Source: Lachnospiraceae bacterium (GTDB taxonomy: Bacteria > Bacillota > Clostridia > Lachnospirales > Lachnospiraceae). From it: a stretch of DNA of 64,000 bases. Of this stretch, positions 1 through 8,411 are shown in pieces. The position numbers and the translations under genes were made by a program. The stretch spans positions 1 to 64,000 of the forward strand of contig DNUZ01000031.1 of assembly GCA_003507655.1 (NCBI GenBank), read 5' to 3'. Position 1 is the first letter of the stretch; every line of letters starts with the position of its first letter. The notes beneath the pieces are model-generated. The model was given only the letters and a program-made list of their open reading frames with translations, was not told the origin of the DNA and did no database searches.

Positions 1-23
1 CGAGGTCTTTGTCTACAGTCTGA

Positions 24-45
24 AACCGTCACATCCGTGACGGTT
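24..45 (-). terminator. Hairpin downstream of ferredoxin
   Basis: AACCGTCAC (24-32) pairs perfectly with GTGACGGTT (37-45) around a 4-nt loop. It lies just past the minus-strand ferredoxin stop, with a 16-bp palindrome (49-64, TTTGTACATGTACAAA) between. The T-tract on the minus strand is short, so termination is inferred. Confidence 0.55.
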
Positions 46-64
46 CTATTTGTACATGTACAAA

Positions 65-301
<237 letters not shown>

Positions 302-355
302 TTATTACAAAAACAGGGCAAATACAAGTGTAAAATACTTCAAATAGAAAATGCA

Positions 356-384
356 TTGAAAAAAATACGAAAAGGTATTATACT
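356..384 (+). promoter_or_regulatory. Sigma-A-type promoter for DUF1858 gene
   Basis: TTGAAA (356-361), a 17-nt spacer and TATACT (379-384) match the housekeeping consensus at 5/6 and 5/6. It lies 50 nt before the ATG at 434. The leader contains a small hairpin, CCTGTC...GACAGG. Confidence 0.6.
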
Positions 385-433
385 ACTAATAACCTGTCAT
401 GGGACAGGCAGTACAGATTGGAGGTATAACAAG

Positions 434-640
434 ATGGCAAAGGTTACGAAATCAACCATGATCGGAGAATTACTCCGTATTGATGAGAATATTGCACCAC
501 TTCTTTTAGGAATCGGAATGCACTGCCTTGGATGTCCTTCTTCCCAGATGGAGACGATCGAAGAAGCAGCAATGGTTCATGGTGTAGATCCGGACGGACT
601 TGTAGAAGATATCAATAATTTCTTAGAGCAGCAGGGTTAA
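434..640 (+). CDS. DUF1858 domain-containing protein
   Basis: A 68-residue protein of the DUF1858 (hybrid-cluster-protein-associated) type. The hallmark is the central IGMHCLGCPSS segment with a CxxC pair (about residues 30-33), followed by ETIEEAAMVHGVDPDGLVEDIN. The family is found alone or fused to redox proteins in anaerobes. Its biochemical role is not established; the paired cysteines suggest a redox or metal site. GGAGGT 9 nt upstream supports the ATG at 434 over an upstream in-frame ATG. It is a monocistronic unit between its own promoter and a strong terminator. Confidence 0.9.
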   Translation: MAKVTKSTMIGELLRIDENIAPLLLGIGMHCLGCPSSQMETIEEAAMVHGVDPDGLVEDINNFLEQQG

Positions 641-653
641 GAAAGAAAAAATG

Positions 654-685
654 AAAGCCGCGGCAGTAAATGTCGCGGCTTTTTT
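654..685 (+). terminator. Rho-independent terminator after DUF1858 gene
   Basis: AGCCGCG (656-662) pairs with CGCGGCT (674-680), followed by a run of T (680-685). It lies between the convergent DUF1858 and mecA genes. The A-run before the stem could let it work for mecA on the other strand too. Confidence 0.85.
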
Positions 686-717
686 GATACGTTTTTATAT
701 ATTCTCTATCATACGGC

Positions 718-1530
718 TTACAGTTCCGCTAAAACTTCAAGTGCATTAGAAGAAACGATCACATTATAATGTTCTTCAAAGTATGCGGCTAAAGCATCGG
801 TATAGCGTTCCTGATGTGCATATTCAGAAAGAATATTGCAGACCTTGTTGAAATCTTCCGGTGTGTGTTTTCCTTTATGGATAACAAGATAAAATTTCTT
901 ATTCGCCGGATTTTTATATAAGTCGTTCTGATCATGGTAAAAACCATTGAGAACGTGAGCAAGTCTGGTAACGTTGTCTAAATTCTGGAAAACAAATAAT
1001 TTGGTAATGTCGGTAAAGACATCTACCGGTTCCTTCTTCGCATCATTTTTTTCAGGTACTTCCTGTTCCTTGTTAGAAAATGTTGCTTCTAATGGAACAA
1101 AATCTGCGCTTTGCTTTAACTCCTGTTCTGCTTTCTGACGCTCTTCCTGCATCTTTCTGTAAAGACCTAAGATATCGTCAGCGCCTTCTAAAGCAACACC
1201 GGAACCATCTTCCTGCGAGTAGGAATCAAAATCACTTTCATCTCCCTCTGAAAATTTAGAAAAACGAGTATCAATCTCTTCCGGATATTCCACTTTGGTA
1301 ATGATCAGGATAATGGTATCAGCAGATAAAGGAATTGCTTCGATCATCAGAGGAATATCTTCCGCCTCGAAACCAAACTCATAGGCTGCCTGCTGCATCA
1401 TATCGCGAAACAGGACTTTTGCTTTTTCTGTTCCGTATGCTAATTCACTCAGCTTTAACTGACGGTCAGCAAGATCTTCTTTTGTCAGTGTGCAGCGAAT
1501 CTGGTTATCATTTACTTTCTCTATTTTCAT
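718..1530 (-). CDS. mecA: Adaptor protein MecA
   Basis: A 270-residue MecA/TrfA-type adaptor that delivers substrates to the ClpC(P) unfoldase-protease. The N-terminal substrate-binding domain (about residues 1-95) starts MKIEKVNDNQIRCTLTKEDL and includes a segment with FRDMMQQAAYEFGFE. A charged, low-complexity linker (about 95-175) follows. The C-terminal domain starting near DITKLFVFQNLDN is the ClpC-binding and oligomerisation part. The length is at the long end for the family (about 220-270). An AAGGAAG site precedes the ATG. In Bacillus it targets ComK and other regulators; targets here are unknown. Confidence 0.9.
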   Translation of the reverse strand: MKIEKVNDNQIRCTLTKEDLADRQLKLSELAYGTEKAKVLFRDMMQQAAYEFGFEAEDIPLMIEAIPLSADTIILIITKVEYPEEIDTRFSKFSEGDESDFDSYSQEDGSGVALEGADDILGLYRKMQEERQKAEQELKQSADFVPLEATFSNKEQEVPEKNDAKKEPVDVFTDITKLFVFQNLDNVTRLAHVLNGFYHDQNDLYKNPANKKFYLVIHKGKHTPEDFNKVCNILSEYAHQERYTDALAAYFEEHYNVIVSSNALEVLAEL

Positions 1531-1573
1531 AAAATCACTTCCTTTTCAAGAAACTCAAGTAATTGGTACTATT

Positions 1574-1602
1574 ATTATAATCAAATAATCAGAATATGTA
1601 AA
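1574..1602 (-). promoter_or_regulatory. mecA: Promoter for mecA
   Basis: Read on the minus strand: TTTACA (1602-1597), a 17-nt spacer, and TATAAT (1579-1574), 44 nt before the mecA ATG. This is a close match to the housekeeping consensus. Confidence 0.65.
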
Positions 1603-2160
1603 TGTAATTTTAAGGAAAGAGATTATAAAAAAAGCATAAAGATTCAAAAAAAATGTAAAAATGGGTTGTCTTTCTGTTACTCGTATGATATAAAAAGATA
1701 TGAGATACCTTTCTGAAATATTCTAAAGAAGAAAGACCATCTATAGATTACAGAAAGTCATGCCGTTCATTATATATTCAAAATGATTCATCGGCATCTG
1801 TAGTTTAGATCTGAAAAACAGGTTCAATCCTGTTTGTCAATTAGTTTTCCAAGTAAGTGAAAAATGAAAAGGGATAATTTTATATTTTTTAACAGAAAGG
1901 GATGCTCTAATAACGTCCGTTCGGATGAAGAAGAGAGGTGAGGCCGGCTGACAGGCTGGAAGGAATTTGTGAAAGTACAGGGATATGGTGATGATGGGAT
2001 AAAAAAGATAAGAAAAAAAGCAACCCGAGACACTGTAGCAGATTTCTCTGTCTGTCAGCATATCTGGTAGGATCAACGATAATATATCACAACATAGCTT
2101 AAAAAGATAAAGAACGGAACAGAGAAGATCCTTTTGGGTTCGGGAGAAATGAGGAATGAG
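1603..2160. other. Gene-poor intergenic region
   Basis: About 560 bases without a convincing gene. It contains a weak hairpin (ATGCCG near 1762 with CGGCAT near 1792) and a short fold, AACAGG...CCTGTT, near 1816-1833 that superficially looks like a tRNA T-arm but is one base short and lacks the other arms. Open frames here lack ribosome binding sites. I see no supported RNA gene. Confidence 0.4.
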
Positions 2161-2373
2161 ATGGTACCAGACAAAGAAGAAGTCAAGTTATTTATGGAAT
2201 TAAAAACGTTAGAGGAACGCGGAGTCGGCATCTGGATGGAAGGGCATGCAAGTGATTCCAAAAAAGTGATGGAAACCATGTCCGTGAATGAGGATTCTAC
2301 TTATATGCGTGATTATATTTTTCAGAAAGGGGTGTTGAAAGAGATACATTTTGACAAAATAACAGATCGATAA
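2161..2373 (+). CDS. Small protein of unknown function
   Basis: A 70-residue ORF that I do not recognise. It is acidic at the N-terminus (MVPDKEEVKLFMELKTLEERG) and ends FQKGVLKEIHFDKITDR. It has no membrane segment or cysteine motif. The case for a real gene is a GAGG box 6 nt before the ATG at 2161 and coding-like amino-acid composition. A TTG start at 2134 is possible but has no binding site. It stands alone between mecA and the GH18 gene. Confidence 0.45.
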   Translation: MVPDKEEVKLFMELKTLEERGVGIWMEGHASDSKKVMETMSVNEDSTYMRDYIFQKGVLKEIHFDKITDR

Positions 2374-2483
2374 TAAAAAGCATTGAAGGAGACGGATATG
2401 CCTGCGAAAAACGGAGGGGAGAACGTCTTCCCTCCAATATTATGAAAATTCTGCTCTTAGGGTGGATTGAAAGCGACAAGATA

Positions 2484-2492
2484 TGCTATAAT
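2484..2492 (+). promoter_or_regulatory. Extended -10 promoter of the GH18 gene
   Basis: TGCTATAAT (2484-2492) is an extended -10 element 30 nt upstream of the ATG at 2522. No good -35 lies at 17 nt; TTGAAA lies only 14 nt upstream. Confidence 0.4.
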
Positions 2493-2521
2493 ACCAAAAG
2501 ACATCATAAGGGAGGTAACAC

Positions 2522-4222
2522 ATGAAGAAAAAAACATCGCCTGTCCTTGCGGTCGTGCTTTTGATTGTAGTAGTAGTCCTCATGTTAACAGGAAAAGCAG
2601 TCATAGAGAAGTATGTTCCGTCTAAGGAAAAGGCTGATTTAAAAGAATACTATCAGTTAAAGGAAGCTGACGATACGGCAGTGATCGTAGACAATGTAAA
2701 ACAGGATACCACGGCAAAGTTAGTGGCAGGAAAGATTTATATTGAATACCGTTTTTTGCATGATACGTTAAATCAGAGATTTTACTGGGATGGAAATGAG
2801 AACAAACTTCTGTATACAACACCTTCGGAAGTCACTTCCGTAGCAGCGGGCAGCAGTGAATATCAGACAGCAAAAGAGAAGCATACAGAGAACTATACGA
2901 TTGTATATGCTGATGCAGATAAAACATATGTGGCATTGGATTTTGTAGAGAAATATACAAATATTAAATACAAAATGTACAAAGACCCAAATCGTATTAC
3001 CGTAACAAAGACCTGGGGAACCATCGAGCAGTCTTCTGTTAAAAAGGATGCGGAGCTTCGTGTAAAGGGCGGCATTAAGAGTCCTATTTTAAGAACTGTA
3101 AAAAAGGATGAAACAGTTACCATTGTAGAGTCAGGTGAAAAGTGGACAAAAGTCTGCACCAAAGACGGATATATCGGTTATGTGAAGAACCGCCAGCTTG
3201 ATAAGGCAGAAAAGAAAGAATTAAAAAGTGATTTTAAGGAACCACAGATCACACATAATCTGAAAAAAGAAAAGATCAACATGGCATGGCATCAGGTAAC
3301 GGAGCAGGCAGCCAACAGTACACTTGCAAACGTACTTTCTGCGACAAAGGGTGTCAATGTCATCTCTCCGACATGGTTTTATCTGAACGATAATAACGGA
3401 GGGATCAAAACTTTAGCAAGCAGTGATTATGTGACTTATGCACATCAGCATAATGTAGAAGTCTGGGCATTGGTAAGCAATCTGGAGAATCCGGATGTAG
3501 ATACTACACAGGTATTGACGCATACGTCTACACGGGAGAATCTGACGAATAATCTGATTTCTGCCGCAATCCAGTATGATTTAGACGGTATTAATGTTGA
3601 TATGGAAGCCTTGAGTACGGATGCCGGGGAAGGATATATACAGTTTATCCGTGAGCTTTCCATAAAGTGTAAGAAAAATGACCTTGTATTATCCATAGAT
3701 AATTATGTACCATCTTCTTATACCGCATTTTATAATCGGAAAGAGCAGTCCTGCTTTGCAGATTATATTATTATCATGGGCTATGATGAACATTACAAAG
3801 GCTCGGAAGAAGCCGGTTCTGTAGCATCCATTGATTTTGTAAAGAATGGAATAAAAGATACATTAAAAGAGGTACCGGCAGAGCAGACGATCCTTGCACT
3901 TCCGTTCTATACCAGACTTTGGGCAGAGACAACAGGTGAAGATAAAAAGGTAACGGTAACCTCTGAAGTAGTGAAGATGAATAACCAGCAGACCGTAGTA
4001 AATAACAGTGGAGCTTCACCAAAGTGGTCAGATAAATACGGTCAGTATTATATCGAGTACCAGAAAGATGGAAAGACCTATAAAATGTGGATGGAAGAAT
4101 CGAAGTCCATTGAGCAGAAATTAAAGGCAGCAAAAAAAGCCAAGATTGCCGGAACATCCGTATGGAAGCTTGGCATGGAAGATCCTACGGTCTGGGATAC
4201 TATTATTAAATATGTAAATTAA
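2522..4222 (+). CDS. Membrane-anchored GH18-family glycoside hydrolase with SH3 domain
   Basis: A 566-residue surface protein. In order it has an N-terminal membrane anchor (about residues 8-28), a stalk-like region (40-160) resembling copper-amine-oxidase-type repeats, a bacterial SH3 domain (about 175-225, AELRVKGG...GYIGYVKN) for cell-wall binding, and a GH18 TIM-barrel (about 250-566). The catalytic signature DGINVDME (355-362) fits DGxxxDxE with E362 as acid/base. Architecture and context match spore-germination/cortex-lytic proteins of the YaaH/SleL or YdhD type. GGGAGG sits 8 nt before the ATG. The cwlD gene follows, so a role in peptidoglycan or spore cortex turnover is inferred. Confidence 0.85.
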   Translation: MKKKTSPVLAVVLLIVVVVLMLTGKAVIEKYVPSKEKADLKEYYQLKEADDTAVIVDNVKQDTTAKLVAGKIYIEYRFLHDTLNQRFYWDGNENKLLYTTPSEVTSVAAGSSEYQTAKEKHTENYTIVYADADKTYVALDFVEKYTNIKYKMYKDPNRITVTKTWGTIEQSSVKKDAELRVKGGIKSPILRTVKKDETVTIVESGEKWTKVCTKDGYIGYVKNRQLDKAEKKELKSDFKEPQITHNLKKEKINMAWHQVTEQAANSTLANVLSATKGVNVISPTWFYLNDNNGGIKTLASSDYVTYAHQHNVEVWALVSNLENPDVDTTQVLTHTSTRENLTNNLISAAIQYDLDGINVDMEALSTDAGEGYIQFIRELSIKCKKNDLVLSIDNYVPSSYTAFYNRKEQSCFADYIIIMGYDEHYKGSEEAGSVASIDFVKNGIKDTLKEVPAEQTILALPFYTRLWAETTGEDKKVTVTSEVVKMNNQQTVVNNSGASPKWSDKYGQYYIEYQKDGKTYKMWMEESKSIEQKLKAAKKAKIAGTSVWKLGMEDPTVWDTIIKYVN

Positions 4223-4474
4223 GGTTCTTTGTAGTTTGCACAAATCAGACATTCCAAGTTTCCTTGTGCAAACCATTCCAATGAACCTCTTAAAACAAAA
4301 ATCGTGCCACCAGCGGGTGACACGATTTTTTGAGTTTCATTTCCATTGCACAAAAAGAAACTTTCCATATCTGATTTGTGCAAGCGACAAACAATGTGAG
4401 TGAAACATAATTTTCATATTTTCACTATACCAGAGGATAAGGAATCCTTTGCACAAGGAAACATATTTAGAACC
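4223..4474. repeat. Intergenic palindrome cluster bounded by GGTTCT...AGAACC
   Basis: About 250 bases with nested inverted repeats. The left end is GGTTCT (4223) and the right end AGAACC (4469-4474). TTTGCACAA pairs with TTGTGCAAA in the left half (4236-4271), and TTGCACAAA with TTTGTGCAA in the right half (4347-4382). The left and right halves are also imperfect inverted copies of each other around a central terminator. A 15-mer, CTTTCCATATCTGAT (4361-4375), recurs at 19169. No flanking target duplication was found. Confidence 0.6.
4296..4331 (+). terminator. Terminator after GH18 gene
   Basis: ATCGTGCCACC pairs with GGGTGACACGAT (one mismatch), followed by TTTTTT. It sits at the centre of the larger palindrome cluster and is flanked by A and T runs, so it may act on both strands. 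Confidence 0.75.
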
Positions 4475-4522
4475 CGGTTCGCATAGACTACAACAACTTT
4501 AATATCTCAGGCAAGATTCGGT

Positions 4523-5230
4523 ATGAAAAAGAAAATAGAACTTATTATGGCAGTCATTCTTCTGGTGTCCGCGGGATTTTTAGCAAAACGCGGTGCAATC
4601 TATGTGCAGCAGAGTAAAGTTGCCAAAACGCAGACCTGTATTGTCATTGATGCCGGCCACGGTGGAGATGATCCGGGAAAGATCGGTATCAATGGGGAGA
4701 AAGAAAAGGAGTTAAACCTTGCCATTGCAAAGAAGCTCCAGAAGATTTTAGAAAAGAAAGATTACAGGATCGTTCTGACCAGAGACAGCAATAAAGGGTT
4801 GTATCACAGAACTGCCCACAATAAAAAAGTGGAAGACATGAAAAAACGCTGTGAGATCATTAATAAGGAAAAGCCTGTTTTTACGATCAGTATCCATCAG
4901 AACAGTTACCCTGAGGAATATGTAAAGGGAGCACAGGTCTTTTATTATGGAGAATCGCAGGAGGGAAAAGAGTTAGCAGAAGTTCTCCAAAAGAGTCTGG
5001 TTGCAGAACTGGATAAAGAAAATCACCGGACAGCCAAAGCGAATGAGAGTTATTATCTGCTCAAAAAGACAGAGTCACCAACAGTTATCGTAGAGTGTGG
5101 TTTTTTAAGCAACAGTCAGGAAGCGGAACTGTTGTCGGACGCAGAATATCAGCAGAAGGTTGCCGTTGCAATCAGCAAAGGAATTGAAAATTATCTGAAT
5201 GAAGAAGCAAAGGATGGAAAGAAACCGTAG
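4523..5230 (+). CDS. cwlD: N-acetylmuramoyl-L-alanine amidase, CwlD type
   Basis: A 235-residue zinc amidase of the Amidase_3 family that cleaves the stem peptide from muramic acid. An N-terminal membrane/signal segment (about residues 5-22) exports it. The zinc ligands appear as the His in IDAGHGG (about 45), the Glu in NGEKEKELNL, and the His in SIHQNSY; the catalytic Glu is in VIVECGFLSN. The length is almost the same as Bacillus CwlD (237), which helps make muramic-delta-lactam in the spore cortex. No clear Shine-Dalgarno precedes the ATG. The neighbouring GH18/SH3 gene supports a cell-wall role. The exact CwlD assignment rests on length and architecture. Confidence 0.82.
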   Translation: MKKKIELIMAVILLVSAGFLAKRGAIYVQQSKVAKTQTCIVIDAGHGGDDPGKIGINGEKEKELNLAIAKKLQKILEKKDYRIVLTRDSNKGLYHRTAHNKKVEDMKKRCEIINKEKPVFTISIHQNSYPEEYVKGAQVFYYGESQEGKELAEVLQKSLVAELDKENHRTAKANESYYLLKKTESPTVIVECGFLSNSQEAELLSDAEYQQKVAVAISKGIENYLNEEAKDGKKP

Positions 5231-5269
5231 ATAGAAATATTACAAATCTTGTAAGAATTGTTTCTTTTG

Positions 5270-5297
5270 TTGCGATATTTTCATAACGTGGTATAAT
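5270..5297 (+). promoter_or_regulatory. Promoter abutting the sua5 start codon
   Basis: TTGCGA (5270-5275), a 16-nt spacer and a perfect TATAAT (5292-5297). The predicted transcription start falls at about 5304-5305, which is the ATG itself, implying a leaderless mRNA. Confidence 0.6.
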
Positions 5298-5304
5298 AAA
5301 AATT

Positions 5305-6840
5305 ATGAAAACAGAAATAGAGAAGCTAAATTTAGAAGCCATAGATGATAAAATCATTGCAAAAGCAGCAGCTATCATTCGTGATGGCGGGCTGGTAGCA
5401 TTTCCAACCGAGACAGTATACGGGCTCGGAGCAGATGCCATGCAGGCATCCGCAGCAAAGAAGATTTACGAAGCAAAGGGAAGACCATCTGACAACCCTT
5501 TGATCGTTCATATAGCAGATGTGTCAGCTTTAAGAAATCTGACGGATGAAGTGCCGGGAAAGGCAGTAAAACTTGCGAAAGCATTCTGGCCGGGACCACT
5601 GACCATGATCGTAAAAAAGAGTGCAGCAGTTCCATATGAGACAACCGGTGGAATGGACACCGTGGCAGTGCGGATGCCAAACCATCCGATAGCACTGGCA
5701 TTGATAGCGGCAAGCGGAACTTATATTGCGGCACCAAGTGCCAATACATCCGGCAGACCAAGTCCTACGGCAGCAGAGCATGTCATGACAGATTTAAATG
5801 AGAAGATTCCTTTGATCTTAGACGGTGGAAGCGTAGGGATCGGAATTGAATCTACGATCATCGATTTAACGGAAGAGACACCGATGATCCTGCGTCCGGG
5901 ATATATCACACAGGAGATGTTAGAAGAAGTGATCGGAGAGGTTCATGTAGATCCGGGACTGATCGCATCTGATTCTTTACAGAAACCGAAAGCACCGGGT
6001 ATGAAGTACAGGCATTATGCACCAAAGGCAGATCTTACCGTTGTTACCGGTGAAAAAAAGGATGTTATAGGCACCATTAACTATTTATCACATACAGGGA
6101 TATCACAGGGGAAAAAGATAGGAATTATAGCGACCGATGAAACAGCCGGAGAATACCGGTGTGGAGATGTCATCAGCATCGGAGCAAGAGAAGACGAAGA
6201 TGCGATTGCAAGACATCTTTATGGCATACTGCGTAAATTTGATGATCTGGATGTGGATACCATCTACTCTGAGAGCTTTGAATCCGAGGGACTGGGGCAG
6301 GCAATTATGAACCGTCTGTTAAAAGCAGCAGGTCACCATGTTTTGCAGGCAGTACAGGAGAAAAAGATGAAAGCATACGACAGGATCATATTTGCAGAGG
6401 ATGGGGGGACATGCCGGGCACCGATGGCGGCAGGTATTTTAGAAGAGCAGGTGTTAAATCGTCCGGTGGAAGTACTTTCCCGTGGACTGGTAGTGCTTTT
6501 TCCGGAACCGTTGAACCAAAAGGCAGAGGCGGTCATGATCAGTAACGGTTTAAAGTCGGAAGGTTTTATGTCAGAGCAGATCACCGAAGAGGATATTACA
6601 GACAATACATTGATCCTTACTATGAGTGAGGAGAGCCGTCAGAAGATATTTGAGCTTTTTCCGAATGTGGAAAAAGAAGATGTTGCGGTACTGACAGAGT
6701 TTGTAGGGGATGAGTTAGAGATTTTAAATCCATATGGCGGAAACCTTCAGGCATATGGGATCTGTTATGAAACATTGAATAAGTCGATAAAAAAATTAGT
6801 TAAAATACTTAATGAAGGAGAAGAAAAATGTCAAAAGTAA
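5305..6840 (+). CDS. L-threonylcarbamoyladenylate synthase (Sua5) fused to a degenerate low-MW phosphatase domain
   Basis: A 511-residue fusion. Residues 1-345 are Sua5/YwlC: the YrdC domain ([18 protein letters not shown]..., then [13 protein letters not shown]) makes threonylcarbamoyl-AMP for tRNA t6A37, and a Sua5 C-terminal domain follows the [13 protein letters not shown] linker. Residues 355-511 match low-MW tyrosine/arginine phosphatases (YwlE type), with [13 protein letters not shown] in place of the P-loop FxCxGNxCRSPMA. The nucleophilic Cys is Glu365, while C370-R371 remain. The usual Asp of the DPYGG loop is Asn475. The domain therefore looks catalytically dead. The ATG has no ribosome binding site and sits at the predicted transcription start. 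The gene overlaps upp by 13 nt. Bacillus has ywlC and ywlE as near neighbours, which explains the fusion. Confidence 0.88.
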   Translation: MKTEIEKLNLEAIDDKIIAKAAAIIRDGGLVAFPTETVYGLGADAMQASAAKKIYEAKGRPSDNPLIVHIADVSALRNLTDEVPGKAVKLAKAFWPGPLTMIVKKSAAVPYETTGGMDTVAVRMPNHPIALALIAASGTYIAAPSANTSGRPSPTAAEHVMTDLNEKIPLILDGGSVGIGIESTIIDLTEETPMILRPGYITQEMLEEVIGEVHVDPGLIASDSLQKPKAPGMKYRHYAPKADLTVVTGEKKDVIGTINYLSHTGISQGKKIGIIATDETAGEYRCGDVISIGAREDEDAIARHLYGILRKFDDLDVDTIYSESFESEGLGQAIMNRLLKAAGHHVLQAVQEKKMKAYDRIIFAEDGGTCRAPMAAGILEEQVLNRPVEVLSRGLVVLFPEPLNQKAEAVMISNGLKSEGFMSEQITEEDITDNTLILTMSEESRQKIFELFPNVEKEDVAVLTEFVGDELEILNPYGGNLQAYGICYETLNKSIKKLVKILNEGEEKCQK

Positions 6841-7457
6841 TTGTTATGGATCACCCGCTCATTCAGCATAAAATCGGATGGATACGAAGAGCAGATACCG
6901 GTTCAAAGGATTTCAGAACACTGATCAGCGAGATTGCAATGCTGATGTGCTATGAGGCAACCAGAGATTTAGAGTTAACAGATGTGGAGATCACCACACC
7001 GATCTGTGCTACAACCGTAAAGGAATTAAAAGGAAAGAAATTAGCAGTCGTTCCGATCTTAAGAGCAGGTCTTGGAATGGTAGATGGAATGTTAGCAATG
7101 ATTCCATCCGCAAAAGTAGGTCATATCGGATTATACCGAAATGAAGAGACTTTAGAGCCGGTAGAATATTACTGCAAGCTGCCAAAAGACTGTGATGAGC
7201 GTGAAGTATTCGTAGTAGACCCGATGCTTGCAACCGGAGGTTCTTCCGTTGCTGCGATCCAGATGTTAAAGGACAAGGGTGTAAAGAGAATTCATTTCAT
7301 GTGCATTATTGCAGCACCGGAAGGTGTAAAACGTATGCAGGAAGCACACCCGGATGTTGACGTGATCGTTGGAGCATTAGATGATCATCTGAATGAGCAT
7401 GGATATATCGTACCGGGACTTGGAGATGCGGGAGACCGTATTTTCGGTACAAAATAG
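6828..7457 (+). CDS. upp: Uracil phosphoribosyltransferase
   Basis: A 209-residue cytosolic enzyme that converts uracil and PRPP to UMP in pyrimidine salvage. The full-length family profile is present: the start [21 protein letters not shown], the PRPP-binding loop [11 protein letters not shown] (about residues 130-140), and the C-terminal uracil-binding region [30 protein letters not shown] lies 5-6 nt before the ATG. The start lies inside the 3' end of the Sua5 fusion gene, so the two are translationally close and share a transcript. The downstream dCMP deaminase is also in nucleotide metabolism. Confidence 0.97.
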   Translation: MSKVIVMDHPLIQHKIGWIRRADTGSKDFRTLISEIAMLMCYEATRDLELTDVEITTPICATTVKELKGKKLAVVPILRAGLGMVDGMLAMIPSAKVGHIGLYRNEETLEPVEYYCKLPKDCDEREVFVVDPMLATGGSSVAAIQMLKDKGVKRIHFMCIIAAPEGVKRMQEAHPDVDVIVGALDDHLNEHGYIVPGLGDAGDRIFGTK

Positions 7458-7471
7458 GAGAAAGAATACAG

Positions 7472-7497
7472 CGGATTGTCAAATATTTGACAATCCG
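7472..7497 (+). terminator. 26-bp perfect palindrome between upp and dCMP deaminase
   Basis: CGGATTGTCAAAT/ATTTGACAATCCG is fully self-complementary, followed by TTCTTCAT rather than a T-run. It may be a weak terminator, an mRNA processing or stability hairpin, or an operator for the downstream gene. Confidence 0.5.
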
Positions 7498-7528
7498 TTC
7501 TTCATATATATTGGAAGGAGGAATACAT

Positions 7529-8014
7529 ATGAGTGACAAAAGGGAAGACTATATCAGTTGGGATGAATATTTTATGGGCGTGGCAATGCTTTCCGGCATG
7601 CGTTCAAAAGACCCGAATACACAGGTGGGAGCCTGTATCGTAAGTCCGGATCATAAGATCTTATCCATGGGCTACAACGGATTTCCGTCAGGATGTTCCG
7701 ATGATGAGTTTCCATGGGCGAGAGAGGGCGAACCGTTAGACAACAAATATTTTTACACGACACACAGTGAATTGAATGCCATTTTGAATTACCGTGGCGG
7801 CAGTCTGGAGGGTTCTACGTTATATGTTTCACTTTTTCCGTGTAACGAATGTGCAAAAGCCATTATACAGTCCGGGATCCGCTATATCATCTACGATGAA
7901 GATAAATACAAAAACACACCGGGAGTCATTGCGTCTAAGAGAATGTTAGATGCAGCAGGTGTAAAATACCGCAAATATGAACATACGAACCGGGAGATTA
8001 AGATGATTTTATAA
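7529..8014 (+). CDS. Deoxycytidylate (dCMP) deaminase family protein
   Basis: A 161-residue zinc-dependent deaminase of the ComEB/dCMP-deaminase type, giving dUMP for thymidylate synthesis. The zinc site is visible as HSELNA (His/Glu, about residue 79) and PCNEC (about residues 107-111). RSKDPNTQVGACIV and GYNGFPSGCSDDEFPW match the substrate-binding part of the family. The ATG at 7529 has GGAAGGAGG 7 nt upstream; the frame extends 14 codons further but lacks a site there. It follows upp. A C-terminal IREIKMIL-like tail is ordinary. Confidence 0.88.
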   Translation: MSDKREDYISWDEYFMGVAMLSGMRSKDPNTQVGACIVSPDHKILSMGYNGFPSGCSDDEFPWAREGEPLDNKYFYTTHSELNAILNYRGGSLEGSTLYVSLFPCNECAKAIIQSGIRYIIYDEDKYKNTPGVIASKRMLDAAGVKYRKYEHTNREIKMIL

Positions 8015-8098
8015 AATACCCGGAAAACCATAGGAAATCAGTTATAAAACAGGTGGAATATGGAAAAATAAAATGTGTGAAAATTTTGAGAAATACTG

Positions 8099-8126
8099 TG
8101 GACAATTTTAAGAAAAATAGTATAAT
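8099..8126 (+). promoter_or_regulatory. Promoter of the ATP synthase operon
   Basis: TGGACA (8099-8104), a 16-nt spacer and a perfect TATAAT (8121-8126), 45 nt before the first operon start codon at 8172. No other credible promoter is visible before atpC. Confidence 0.65.
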
Positions 8127-8171
8127 ATGAATCTATATAGTTTGCGGTATGCAAACGGAAAGGAGCTATGT

Positions 8172-8411
8172 GTGAAGTACAAAAAGAGCGTTTATCAGTC
8201 ACTTGTTCTGATTACACAATTTGGTATTAACATGATAGTTCCTATTTTTTTATGTACGGGACTTGGTATTTTTATTGATAAAAAGTCAGGTCTCGGCTTT
8301 TTTATAATTCCATTATTTATTTTAGGAGCTCTTGCCGGGTTCCGAAATTGCTATATCGTAGCAAAAAAAATATACGAAAGTGATGATAAGAAGCATGATA
8401 AAGAGACTTAA
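8172..8411 (+). CDS. AtpZ/AtpI-family membrane protein
   Basis: A 79-residue protein with two hydrophobic helices (about residues 10-32 and 40-60), including a glycine-rich GLGIFIDKKSGLGFF turn typical of AtpZ/AtpI proteins. These sit at the head of F-ATPase operons and have been linked to c-ring assembly or ion transport. I chose the GTG at 8172 because AGGAG ends 6 nt before it; the upstream ATG at 8127 has none and sits at the predicted transcription start. Its end overlaps the next gene. Being first in the ATP synthase operon is the main support for the call. Confidence 0.75.
   Translation: MKYKKSVYQSLVLITQFGINMIVPIFLCTGLGIFIDKKSGLGFFIIPLFILGALAGFRNCYIVAKKIYESDDKKHDKET

Noticed and set aside
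1795..1840. tRNA-like T-arm (AACAGGTTCAATCCTGTT) near 1816-1833
   Set aside because: The GGTTCAATCC motif is one base short of a normal T-loop, and no acceptor, D or anticodon arms can be folded around it.
4223..4474. IS-derived MITE with GGTTCT ends
   Set aside because: The ends match only for six bases and no target duplication is present, so it is listed as a palindrome cluster, not a mobile element.
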